A stretch of DNA of 64,000 bases from the NCBI GenBank assembly GCA_003550325.1, contig QKWP01002021.1, positions 15,841 through 79,840 of the forward strand, in the 5' to 3' direction. Positions 11,776 to 23,343 of this stretch are shown here, in pieces. The notes under the pieces were generated by a model. That model had not been told where the DNA came from. It ran no database searches and saw nothing but the letters and a program-made list of their open reading frames with translations. Made by a program: the position numbers and the translations under genes. Origin of the DNA: Gigaspora rosea (lineage: Eukaryota > Glomeromycota > Glomeromycetes > Diversisporales > Gigasporaceae). How positions within the stretch are numbered: position 1 is the first letter of the stretch; each line of letters starts with the position of its first letter.

Positions 11776-13170
11776 AAGAGTATATTAAATCGGGGGTACT
11801 AAAGGCAGTGCTTTGTGGTAGTAAAAAAAGTTAGTGTTATAGAAAACAAAAATATAGATTAAAGAATACCAAACTTAATTCAAAAATGCTAAAAAAAAAA
11901 AAAAAAAAAAAAATTCTATACTAAGAATACAAAAGAATATCTAAAAATTATTATTTAGTGCTATAATTAGAGTTTTAACAACCCTATTAGCGTTAATGTT
12001 TTATAGTGAGAAACATTTTGTTAATAACAAAAAATTTTCGTGAAACACTGATATTCTGGAAGAGTCAGGTGTTGGTTGTACGTTACGTACGTACATACGT
12101 ACATAATGATAAGTGATTTACATAGCTGATAGGTCTGGACTTGGTGCCAAGACCCGAGTTTGGAAGGGTATGCATTTATGGAAGTTCAATATTATAACAT
12201 AATTTAAGATATATATTAATTGGTCCGTTAAACCATGGTTCCTGTACAAAGACAACCCTTTATATTCATGTTGACTTGATTTTATTCTGATGCCATTGAA
12301 ATTAATTTCTTCAATTCTGCCAATTTTCACTAATAGAGATGAAATTATTTCATCACTCTGGCTTAACTTCACTAGCAATTTTAAGTCTACCGACGAGTGA
12401 CCCCAAGTTAAGTTCGCTCAGTTCCGAACCTAATTTAGACTTTTTTATTGTTTATGAACCAGAAATTAATTTTGTACGACTGGTTACAAATTATTGATTA
12501 TAGTACCACATCATTGTATGAAAGCTGAAAGAATTATCGTTATAATACAAAAATTATTAATTAATATCTTGTATTAAAAAGTGCTATTTTAGCACATTCA
12601 AGACACTTTTGAAATGGTAAGTGCGTACGTATGTATGCACGTACATGCGTACATGAATATATTAAAAAAAGATTAAAGCATATTACCACAACATGCGTAC
12701 GTACGTACATGCATAATATACCTCATATAACGATAAATCAGAGTATGCACGAAATAATTAACATGCGGATAGATTTATTAGTTTATTTTGTACGACAGTT
12801 ACAATTAAGTGATATCCAACGAAACATGCGAAAATATCAATTCGTTGGTCTTTTCTTCGGGGAATTAGTCTATTTGCTATAACATTCCTTAAAATAAGAA
12901 TTCAGTCAAGTAGCAATCGAATTAACTTCATTCTTTCCTTTGGCCGTCAAACCATTTTTCATTCTTTTATTCTTTATTATTTAAATTTTACCTCAAGCAT
13001 TTATAATAAATGCCATAACAAACGAAACGGCCTTTAATGCTATTGTAAGGAAAATATAAGCCCCTTGTTTTTTTTTTGAGCTGGTAACGCGCTTGAAGTT
13101 TCGAGTGCAAGTATACATTCCAGTCATTCAAATAATTTTTACAAATACCATTAATAATAACACAGAAAAG
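11776..13170. other. Upstream intergenic region of the metalloprotease gene
   Basis: No gene recognised. Contains an A-run (11889-11913) and clusters of ACGTACGTAC-type palindromic tetramers (12067-12103, 12620-12655, 12695-12712). A long AT-rich leader precedes the start codon at 13171. Promoter elements cannot be named. Confidence 0.5.
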
Positions 13171-14730
13171 ATGAAAGAAACTTTGCTGATGATAACATCA
13201 TTAATAATTCTATTCTCTTCATTCCTTTACGTATCACCCACAAAGTCCAATAGTCAACCCGCACAATGCTATGATCATCCAAACCCTTTAAATTGGCAAT
13301 ACAGAGAAGCCGTCCCATGTCCGGTGTCAAAACAAAAAGTTATAACATCGAATTTGGCAGCGACAGATTCAAATAAAAATATGTTTGATCTTACTTTTAC
13401 ATGTGGAGTAAAAAATGAAACACTATGTGATAGAGTAAAAGAAACATTTGAAATAGCTGGAAATATAATATCATCCGCCTTTATATTAAATTCAGTCATA
13501 ACTATAAACGCTAGCTACATCGATTTTTGTGTTGCTATGGGCGAATGTGGTAGTAAATCAGGACTTGTAACTTTAGGTAAGTTTATAAGAGTTGAGTTAA
13601 ATTATAAAACACACATATATTTTTTATTCATCTTTTTTATAAACAAATTACAGGTGGAGCTTCTCCAGCACGTTCAATACCATTACAAGATGACGATGGA
13701 TTAGTAAGACTTTATCCACAAGCACTTGTTAAACAATTTCAATTTAAAACACATCCAGAATATGGACCTTATGATATTACAGCCATGTTTAATTCAGCCG
13801 GAACAAGTTTTTGGTTTGATGGAGACGGAAACATAGGACCAAAACAGCAGGACTTTTTATTTGTAGTTTTGCATGAAATAATTCATGGGTTAGGTTTTGC
13901 ATCTAATTGGGGAGATTACATTAATGATGACAATCCGAAAGCAATAACACCAGATGTATGCCTAATACCAGATGACGACGATTCAAAACTTACATTTAAT
14001 GGATTCATGGAAAGTGCATTTGATAAATATATAATAAATATGTCAAGTGGACATAGAACCTCAGAAACCACGAATAAACTTAATCAATTTGCAAATGCAA
14101 CTACAAAGTTTTCCGATGATGCTCAATTTAAGGCAAAGTTCAAGTCATCACCACAATATCAATTAGCTCGTGACATGATGAACATAGTGACTACACCGTC
14201 TTCATTAGGGTTCTTGCCACATGACAGCAACACAACAGCACAGGCAATTATTCTTGAGACAAGTTTGAATCCTTATCAGCAAGGTTCAAGTTTTAGTCAT
14301 GTTGATTTTAATACATATAATAATACAGGCGATTTTTTGATGAAATATTTGGCAGATCGTGGAGTGAGCTTACGTACTATGACAACATCTCGCGGGTGCA
14401 CCGATATTATCGGTCCTAAATTAAAACTAATTCTTGAAACTATTGGGTGAGTCTAAATTGAAATATATATATATATTTTTATTTTGTTTCTTTTTAGACC
14501 ATCATTAACTTTAATAACTTTATTATAGATATGCAACATCAGATTATCCAAATCCTTATAAACCAAATGCCACTATAACTTCGAATAATCTTAATCAAAA
14601 TGCTAGCGGAAACGCTGTAGTATCGAATTCATCTCCAAAAATGATAAATTTTGATTTTAAAGCCTTAATAATATTTAACATAGTTAGTTTTGTAACTGCA
14701 CAATTTCTTTTGAAAGGCATCTACATATAA
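13171..14730 (+). CDS. Secreted, probably GPI-anchored zincin metalloprotease
   Basis: Three exons (13171-13576, 13654-14446, 14529-14730) with GT-AG introns of 77 and 82 bp give a 466-residue protein. Both junctions preserve the reading frame and split glycine codons. The start chosen is the ATG that opens a signal peptide (Lys-Glu then a hydrophobic core, residues about 1-25). Residues 209-217 read HEIIHGLGF, the zinc-binding HExxH helix followed by a GxGF turn as in several secreted zincin families; the third zinc ligand is not evident, and the metzincin HExxHxxGxxH pattern is not completed. There are at least eight N-glycosylation sequons. The C-terminus is a small-residue stretch (NASGNAVVSNSS) followed by a hydrophobic tail of about 20 residues, as in a GPI-attachment signal. 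It probably hydrolyses peptides at the cell surface or wall. The exact family is not recognised; a single-pass membrane anchor is the alternative to GPI. Confidence 0.85.
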
Positions 14731-15551
14731 TCCGAAATAACTTTATAAATGAAAATTAATATAGAATAGCGATAGCGATAGTGATAGATTCGCATACATA
14801 CCTGATACAGTATACACATGTATAATAAATTTAATTTAATATCTATATTAATCAACATAATATTTGACCACCAGCAGGAACATCTGACATAGCAAACACA
14901 ACTATGCGAAAAATGCTGAATTTACAAGGAAAAATTTCTTTGTTGTTCTTGAGCCTTAGTAATAACCAAAGAGCTCCTAGTACAGAAATGTTGTATTATC
15001 GTTATTTCTTTATTAATTTATCACGGATTCATATCATTATAAACAATATAACGTAGTTAAGCATAATTGTTTGACTAGTACAAAGAAGATTATTCTTTAA
15101 TTATGCAGCTTTTATTTGTTACTGAATTATTGTGATCAAAATTCGTGTTTCGAAAGCATTTATTCGTTGAATTCGAATTTTAATATGTTTTTGTCTTTTC
15201 TTTGTTAATGTCTCTCTATATTACAAAATCGAATAAGTTAATGTTATCTTACATATCGATATTAACTTTTAATTAAGCTCTATTCAACATGCAGACCCTT
15301 TTTACATGCACCACATTCCTATCTACTTCGGTCACACGTTATCTCGGGTACCAATGTAATGGATAATGGATATATCTTGGTTGTGGATTATATGCATACA
15401 ATAGAAAAAAAAAATAGTTTAAACCATTCACTAAAAGTTTTTTCACATTTCAAGCACGAAATAATTTAACCCACATACGTAATATCGTCTCATTAGTGTA
15501 AGAATACATATATTCAGAATAGTAAATATTTTTAAATATTTATATAATTTA
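14731..15551. other. 3' flank of the metalloprotease gene
   Basis: A possible polyadenylation signal AATAAA is at 14824-14829. No other gene or repeat recognised. Confidence 0.45.
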
Positions 15552-15834
15552 ACCGTATGAAAATAGGCTACCTTTTTTTGGCCAAAAAGTTACACAAAAA
15601 ACGTAGGGGTAGTTTATTTTCGAATTGTTGAATTTAAAATTGAAAAGTGTAGTTGACCAAATGATATCAAATTTTTATTATATGTGTGTATTTTTATGTC
15701 CTGAACAATTTTATTTAATGGCACATTTGAGACTTAATTAGTAAAATTTAGATTTTTATATATAGTAACTGCTGGCGATTTTTTTTAAAAATTTCTAAAA
15801 AAAAATCGGTAACTTATTTTCGGAAACATACGGT
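15552..15834. mobile_element. Foldback MITE, CCGTATG...AATAAGCTACC family
   Basis: Left ACCGTATGAAAATAGGCTAC and right inverse ending GGAAACATACGGT. Same termini family as 2723-3942 and 62250-62973. Confidence 0.6.
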
Positions 15835-17387
15835 ATGCATACAAGTCAGTGAATATTTTTAGAATCCATATCGATATGCGTATACGAAATTTTTAAATTT
15901 GTTTTTTTGGTTAATTATCCAGGTACTCATCGATTACGTACAGAATACTGTAAACAATGATTTATTTTACGTAATGTGCGTGCGTACTTGCATGTAAAGT
16001 ACCCCACATAGTTTGCGGATTAGATAAATTCATGTATATGCATTAAATTCAATGTAGGTGTTTAGAACATAAGCATTTAGAACATTTTTAATTGGGACCA
16101 TTAATAATAAAATCGGAAATTGAAATAGATATTGTTTTGAAATTTATTATACTTTCAAAAGAAAAAAAGAAAGAAAGAAAAAATTAAAACATTTTTGATT
16201 TGTCAGATACTTTTGGTTTGTGATTTATTAGATGAATTGAGCGAATTCTAGTTCGATTGATTTAACAAATAACTAGTAAGGTTGCCGGCCGTAAGTAATA
16301 ATTACGAGCAACCAGTGTTGGAAATTCAAAAAAAAAAAAAATAATGATTTTGCGAACATATATATATATATTTTTTACTATGCTCACATTAAAAAAATAA
16401 ATGATCACAAATAAAGTTTTATCAATTAAATAAAAAAATTATTTATGTTTGCAAATGTGAACATAAAATAAAAAAAAAAAAATTGATTTTTTTAAAAAAT
16501 TTATGCTCCTGTGAACACTGTGAACATGTAATTTCCAACACACACTGGTTGCAACCTTAATTACAACTAAACTCAAAGTTATAATTGTCGTAATGTCGTA
16601 ATGGTTGTAGTTGCCATAATCGTTGTGAATGCCAAAATAGTTGAATTGTCGTAAAAAAATGAGTAATTATGTCTTGCATGTCTTTATAGACGTGTAATGG
16701 TTTAAAATCGACTTTTATACTTTAAAATTTTCAAATTAATACAAATGTTGCATTTCATTTAATGATTATAGTCCTTCATAATATTCACGTGATTTTAAAT
16801 TTTATTTGTTTTAAAATCAACTAACGTTTTAAGTGGGGGAAGTGGCGCATATTTGATACTACTATATTTGCTCCATAGTGAGACCCCTTGACTAACCGAT
16901 TTCATCATGTTTATCATCATAATTGTAACCATTACGTTTACAATTAAGCAATACTACGTATCCGTAATATATATTGCATACCGACTCAGCCCCTAAAAAA
17001 TCTGACCAATTGATACATAACTAAATTTAATTATTATATTCTATCGCTATCGCCATTATTCGATCAAATTTTCTAGGGTTGAATCCGTTAAGATCCAAAC
17101 CCGGTTTTCTTGTGAAAGTACTCATGATTGTACATCAGAATACTTTAACATGAGCAGGCGCATTGTAGAGCTTTTAATATATAGTATAGATTTGGGCATG
17201 CTCATGGTAATTGGAAATGTGCATAGTTGTTTGATGCGTATCTGTCCTCATACGTACGTACGTACTTGGTTTTTTTTTTGTTTTGAAATTAGCAATTGAT
17301 ACTTTAATTTTTCCAAATCACTGATGTTAATATCTGGTTTAGTGTGACTGCATCACGCAATTACTTATTAGCATAATCAGATCATTA
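15835..17387. other. AT-rich intergenic DNA
   Basis: No gene recognised. It holds A/T homopolymers, a GAAAGAAAGAAA tract near 16165-16180 and a TACGTACGTACG cluster near 17250. Confidence 0.4.
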
Positions 17388-17535
17388 TACCATTACGACC
17401 ATTACACCCATTATGACCATTACGACCATTACACCCATTACGACCGTTACACCCATTACAACCATTACACTCATTACGACTATTACACCCAATACAACTA
17501 TTACACCCATTACAACAATTACACCTATTACGGCA
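17388..17535 (+). repeat. Minisatellite, ATTACACCC/ATTACGACC units
   Basis: About 15 tandem, slightly variable 9-bp units. Because 9 is a multiple of 3 it gives an incidental open frame of Thr/Ile repeats. No start or splice context supports translation. Confidence 0.8.
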
Positions 17536-17765
17536 AAAAATTACAACTTTGAGATGAAAGGCTGCAACCTTCCAACTCCAGTAAACATATTACAGCATGC
17601 AACTTTATCAACTAAGTTTTGGTTTGATTGATTTGTCAAATATATTAAGCGAATTCTGGTTCAATTGATTTGTCAAATACGTTAACCGGTTCAGTTTGAT
17701 TTGTCAGATACATTAACGGGTTCCGGTTCGATTCCGAGTTTTGATGACATGATTCCGGGTTTACA

Positions 17766-17888
17766 GCTGTTTTCATAGATTCTGGGACATCTGGCAAAAA
17801 ATTGACCGACCGAATCAAACGTATCGAATCGGCAAATATTCGGTCAGTCAATTTTTTACCAGATGTCCCAAAATTTATGGAAACATCA
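17766..17888. repeat. Hairpin with GGGACATCTGG arms
   Basis: GATTCTGGGACATCTGGCAA and TTACCAGATGTCCCAAAATT are inverted arms that also include AAAATTGACCGACCGAAT and its inverse. Probably a small MITE. Confidence 0.55.
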
Positions 17889-19411
17889 GTGCATATAGAC
17901 TCGAATCGGTTTTTTGATTCGGACCAATTTTATCGACCCATTTTTCGATTTCCTTATTTTGTCATAGATTAGCCAATCGAGTTGTAAATTTTTACGTAGA
18001 TACAACATATGAAAAATACAGAAAACGGGTGTCTAAACCTACTTTTGAACACTGATAAAAAATATCGAGACAGCAATCTCCTCAATAAACTTTAACCTCA
18101 AGCTAACTCTAATCCTAATTTTAATTGCTTCGTTTTGGATGCACTTTCAAATAAGGAAATTTGAACGATAATTGGTCTTTGATTCGAGTCCGAGTTGGCA
18201 TAAAAACCTGGACTGAATCAGATCGTGCGAAACACTATTTGTTATGGTATTTGGCAAAATACTCAGATACAAATCAATGGCCGATTTAATAACAAAAAAA
18301 TTTATTTTTCTAATGGCGGGGTATGTCACGTGAAATATAACATATCCGGTATTTCGCATGGCGTTTTATGGTACGTGATTTGTAGTTTTTTTTTTCACAG
18401 AAATGTTAAGTTGTCTACCTTTACAATAAGCACTTTAACATTCAAGACTGGAGCGTAAGAACAATTAACGCGTTTCTAAAGACGAGACAATGTGAATTTC
18501 TCTTAATTATGCTGAAATCCAAAAATTTGTGGATTGTTCGGTCAATGGCCCAGCGTTTCTTAATACAAACATAAAATGGATGTATTTTTGCCATATGTTG
18601 GTCTAAGGTATGGCCAGCTAAGAATATTTCGGCGTTTATGGAAATTTAAATAACCAAAGTAGGCACTATTGTAAAATAGGTTAAAATTTAAATGTTTATG
18701 GCCATTGCTTAATTTTTTTCATCTTTAACTGTCATATTTACTAATCAAAGTATACATTATCTCTAGAACTATGTAAGTATTGCTATATATTTTATTTAAG
18801 GAAATTGATATTTCCACACTTTTTTTTGATAATGCCACGCCTCTGTTAATATAGATTAAATGGTAAATCATTTCTAAAGGGAAATGATAAATCTTATAAT
18901 AACAAAACCAGAAATTCATGTGTTTTTCTTTAGTATAGGAATAGGGCTTGCTTACATATGAAAGTATTTTTTTAATAAGTAACTCTTTCTTTTGCTTAAA
19001 TAAACGGCGTAGAGCTAATTAATGGTGGCATAATTATAAAATCGGGTTGATACTGTAGATCATATATCTTAAGAATGGAAGCACACAGCATTCCACTTAC
19101 TATATAAGGTAACTAGTCAAATGCCTGCCAATTTTTACTATAAAATTTGTACCCTTTAACTGCAGACTACTAATTAATATAGATTGGTTAAAATTTAGAG
19201 ATAGAGAGGACCCCTGAATACTAATATATTATATATATAAACCTTTGTCTTTAAACCTTATATGAGTGTACAAAAAAATTTTATTATGAAATTGTACACT
19301 GGCTTAAAGCTATACTGTATATTTAATGTATCACAGAAGTTTAATATAGTTTTTTATACTTTAATAAAGTGTACAATAAGCTAAATTTATTATTAAGCTA
19401 ACATACAATAA
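17889..19411. other. Intergenic DNA without recognised genes
   Basis: No gene or defined repeat recognised; short open frames show no homology I can see. Confidence 0.4.
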
Positions 19412-19817
19412 GGGGAGTGCCAGAAATCACCTGATTTCTATTTACTATAGAGTAGGGTGTTCAGGATTATAATCTGGTAAATGCCAAATTATGCATCCGG
19501 TAAATTGCAAATTATGCGAATTATATGGACCCAGGATTAAGGTTAAAAAAATTTGCTGACTAATCAAATTTCAAGATCTTTTGTAATGCAAGACAAATTT
19601 TATAACCATCTATGAAACTGTTTTTACGTGTTATAAATTTTATTATATAAATAATATTTTCGAACTCTAACCTTATTGCAAAATTTTATTACTGATCTAA
19701 AAGCACAAAATTTTACTAGAATTTTTTTTGTGTTCTTATTTTGCCCGTAGTATGTACTAAAATTATCTTTAGCTTACATTTACAACCAATAGTGTGTATA
19801 ATCAATAATTGTCTGGA

Positions 19818-19997
19818 AAGGACCCCGAAATATATATAGATAGGTCAGGTTAATTATAGAGTTACTAAAAAAGAAAAGTTCTGCAGAAAAAACTTTAAAA
19901 ATAAGCAAAAAAATTACTATAAATAGAAAAGATCTGTATAAAAACCTCAAAAATAAGCAAACTCATACCTGACCTATTTATGTATATTTCGGGGTCC
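19818..19997. mobile_element. AGGACCCCGAAATATA MITE, copy 1
   Basis: AGGACCCCGAAATATATATA at the left and its inverse at the right. A second copy, at 61369-61864, has a perfect 8-bp duplication, which points to a hAT-type element. The duplication is not clear at this copy. Confidence 0.65.
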
Positions 19998-20211
19998 TGT
20001 CTTTATATGTTTATGTAAGGTGATACAAAGTTACATTTTTGATGCATCAATAATAGTTATATCAAAAATGTAACTTCTGTATTTGGTGTTTGTCCACATA
20101 TGTATAATAGTTACATTTTTGTTACATCATATTGTTTGACTTGTGTCGCATCAATAAATGAAATTAGATCTTAGTGCGCTTCAGACACACAATGCTGTGC
20201 ATTAACCTAGT
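19998..20211 (+). mobile_element. Helitron-like fragment, 3' end
   Basis: Similar to the element at 56846-57144. It ends in an AATGC/GCATT hairpin followed by AACCTAG then T, matching the hairpin plus CTRR signature of Helitron 3' ends. The 5' end is missing, apparently cut off by the adjoining MITE. Confidence 0.5.
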
Positions 20212-20799
20212 TGTTACTACATTTAAGGTGTTATGAATATCAATATAGTACGACTGACCAGATCAATATATGATTTTATCAAACCTTACCATAGAGTTTG
20301 CTTAATTATCACACCTCATAGAATTTAGGATTAGCTCTACCAGAAATTATGATTAATTCCAGCTGGGTTTTTTAGGGAGTGATGGTACAGTTTGATAAAA
20401 TCATATCCATACCATACTGGCCTATCAGTAATTCTCTACCTGCTACATTCAGATCTATTAATTTTAAAGTGTAAATACTATGATGGTTTAGTCAGCAATA
20501 TTTATATAATGCTACTTGGAATTAGCCAGCGTTAGAGTATAATATAGGCTAACTTGATAATATACTTTGTTAATCTGTGTAATAAAAATTGACCAATAGA
20601 AATTCCTTTATATGAGAGAAAGAATAAATTATGTAAGATTCTGCGGGCTTCTTTAAATTATACAAAATCGCATATTTTATGTGCTATAAAGTGAAGTATG
20701 TGAATATTATACCGGATCATAATCCTGAACACTCTACTACATAGAGCCTACCCCATCCCCTACCTGACTGATTTAACAGCCAATCAAATTTCATATATA

Positions 20800-22200
20800 T
20801 TAAATTATTATTACAAATATTTATAGATAATAACTTTTAATCTACTAGTCCAATTTGAATGATTTAGCTGCCAAAATGATCCTCTCAAATAGAGGATTCT
20901 AAAAAGTTCAAAATCATAAAAATCTAATTACAGAATCACATGATCAATATGGATTTGTGTATTTTAATATATAGTATTTATTAATATAGCAATAATGCAC
21001 AAATTTATATCAATTTTATAATTCTGTAATTAGATTTTTATGATTTTGGTCTTATTGGAATCCTCTCTTTGAGTGAATTATTTTGGTAGTTAAATTATCT
21101 AAATTGGACTAGTAGATCAAAAGTTATTTATAATACTATTAAATATTATATAAAATATAATAAATAATTTTTGATCTACTGGCCCAATTTGGATAATTTA
21201 ACTACCAAAATGATCCTTTTAAAGAAAGAATTCTAACAAGCTCAAAATTATAAAAACACAATTACAGAATCATAAGATCAATATAGATTTGTATATTATT
21301 ACTACATATATAGTATTTATTATAGAGTTTAAGTTTTTCGTGCACCTATACTGTAGTGTACCCTAATAATTTTAACCAATAAAAATAGCGATTTTTATGC
21401 TATATTATACCAAATTTTGTAAAAAAAATTAAAAAAATCAGTTAATTGAATTTTTGTATTAGAGAAATGCTATTTATTACCTGATTTTTTAGAGTAAAAG
21501 GTCAGAAAATTATTATGTCCTAATAGCAGATAACTTTTGATTAGCTAAAATTTTATTAAAAATTTTTAAAAATTTTTAAAATTTAATATTAATAATTTTT
21601 ACCCAGTATCTGCTTTGGATAATTTTATTACCAAAATGTTCATCGAACCCAAAATCATCAAAATTCAATTACAGGATTTTAAGATTATTATAGATTTGTA
21701 TTGCTTTAGTTATATTATTTTTGTATATACTGTATTTAAAAATTATTATTAAAAGTTTTAAAAACTTTAATATTGAATATTTTCTAAACTAGTAATATGT
21801 TTTAGATGATTTTATTACCAAAATGCTCATTTCAATGAGACAATTCTAATAAACCCAAAATCATTAAATTCTAATTATAGTATCTAGAGATCATTATAGA
21901 TTTGTGTTATTATAATATAAAATATATTACCGGTAAATTAATTAAAATAACACAAATCTATACTATAATGATCTCTGGATCCTGTAATTAGATTTTAACA
22001 ATATATAATTAAGCTATACAAATCTATAATGATCTCTGAATCCTGTAATAGTTTTTGATAAGTTTAGACTCATTGGAATCATCTCCTAAGATGAACATTT
22101 TGGTAGTAAAATCATTCAAAACAGATCACTAGTTCAAAAATTACTATATTTAATATTAAAGTTTTAAAATTTTTTAAATTTTAATAATTTTAGCCAATCA
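20800..22200. repeat. Array of palindromic modules (ACTACCAAAATG type)
   Basis: Several pairs of inverted copies of a unit containing AACTTTTGATCTACT, AATTTGAATGATTTA and GTTAGTT/ACTACCAAAATGATCC, centred near 20970, 21750, 21930 and elsewhere. The same unit recurs at 22620-23049, 28996-29052, 31640-32030, 33480-34110, 52560-53190, 54340-54480 and 62440-62780. Confidence 0.6.
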
Positions 22201-22619
22201 AATTGTAGCATTTATAATCAGGTAGGGAGAAGGAGGATAGACTTTTAGTAGCAAAATATTAGCTGATAAATGGCCCTCCCTTTAGTCAAAAATTTAAAAA
22301 TTACAAATTTATAGTTAATTTGATTTGCTAAACAAGTTTATTTAAGTAGCAAAAGATGGTTATTATAGTAAAAAAATATACTAATATAAAATTAAAGTTA
22401 AAAAAAATTTTACCTAAAGTATAACTTTTTTTTACTAAAATAATCTATCTTTGTCTTCTAAGTAAAATTGGTTTTTAAACAATTTTATATATAATATTGC
22501 TTTATATAATATTAAATTACTATATAAATACTTAACCTAATTTAAAAAAATTTAAAAGGAGTATACTATAGTGCAAGTGCATGAAAAAAGTTTTCTTTTA
22601 TTAAATATAATAAATACTA

Positions 22620-23049
22620 TATAGTAATTATATACAAATTTTATCGATCTTATGATTCTGTAATTGGATTTTTATAATTTTGGTTTTATTAGAACTTTCT
22701 CTTTGAGTGAATCATTTTGGTAGTTAAATTATCCAAATTTGCCAGTATATCAAAAGTTATTTATTATATTCTATATAATATTTAATAATAAATAACTTTT
22801 GATCTACTGGTCCAATTTGAATGTTTTAACTACCAAAATAATTCTCTTAAAGAGAGGATTTTAACAAGCCTAAAATCACAAAAATCTAATTATAGAATTA
22901 TAAGATTGATGTAGATTTGTATATTATTACTACAGTATATAGTATTTATTTAATAATATTATATAGTAATAATACACAAATCTATACTGATTTTATGATT
23001 CTGTAATTAGATTTTTATAGTTTTGGGCTTTTTAGAATTCATTCTTTAA
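22620..23049. repeat. Palindromic module, split from 28996-29052 by the 5.9-kb transposon
   Basis: Inverted copies of the ACTACCAAAATG module around 22780. The final right-hand unit breaks off at TTAA (23046-23049) and resumes after 28995 with TTAAATGGATCATTTTTGTAG, showing that the 5.9-kb element inserted here. Confidence 0.6.
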
Positions 23050-23343
23050 TAGTCATAGGACATGTCCTTAAAAAATGGTCCAAATATTGTCTATAATAAA
23101 AATTATAATAAAAACATATGAATTTACTATAGACATGGATTAAAAGATTCTCTTTGATCTTACTTATTAACTTAAAATTAAAATTTTTGGAAATATAGAA
23201 CAAAGGAAGAAGAAAAAATTGAGCTTAATTGCTGATCCGGCTAAGATCTGCAATAATTTTATAAAATTTTATATGAATTAAACGGGATAAGATTTATAAT
23301 TATTTTACTATAGACGCTTGAATCTGAAAACTTTTATACTTTA

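Larger units (their letters stand above)
19455..20734. mobile_element. Element with GGGTGTTCAGGATTATAATC ends
   Basis: 1280 bp with TIRs GGGTGTTCAGGATTATAATC and a near-perfect inverse at the right end, flanked by TA. It contains a MITE (19818-19997), a Helitron-like fragment (19998-20211) and a hairpin around 20255-20420. No transposase seen. A TA duplication would fit Tc1/mariner (inference). Confidence 0.55.
19412..22280. mobile_element. Large nested foldback structure, GGGGAGTGCCA ends
   Basis: Left end GGGGAGTGCCAGAAATCACC and right end TGGCCCTCCC are inverted; subterminal segments with CTACCCC...CCTACCTGA also match in inverse. The left flank is TAA, but the right flank is not a clean match, so the outer boundary is approximate. 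Nested inside are 19455-20734, and an array of palindromic modules at 20800-22200 carrying the ACTACCAAAATG motif. Confidence 0.45.

Noticed and set aside
17413..17631. Thr/Ile repeat protein
   Set aside because: A 9-bp minisatellite translated by chance.
20800..22200. CRISPR array
   Set aside because: The repeats are inverted, diverged and irregularly spaced, in a eukaryotic context.
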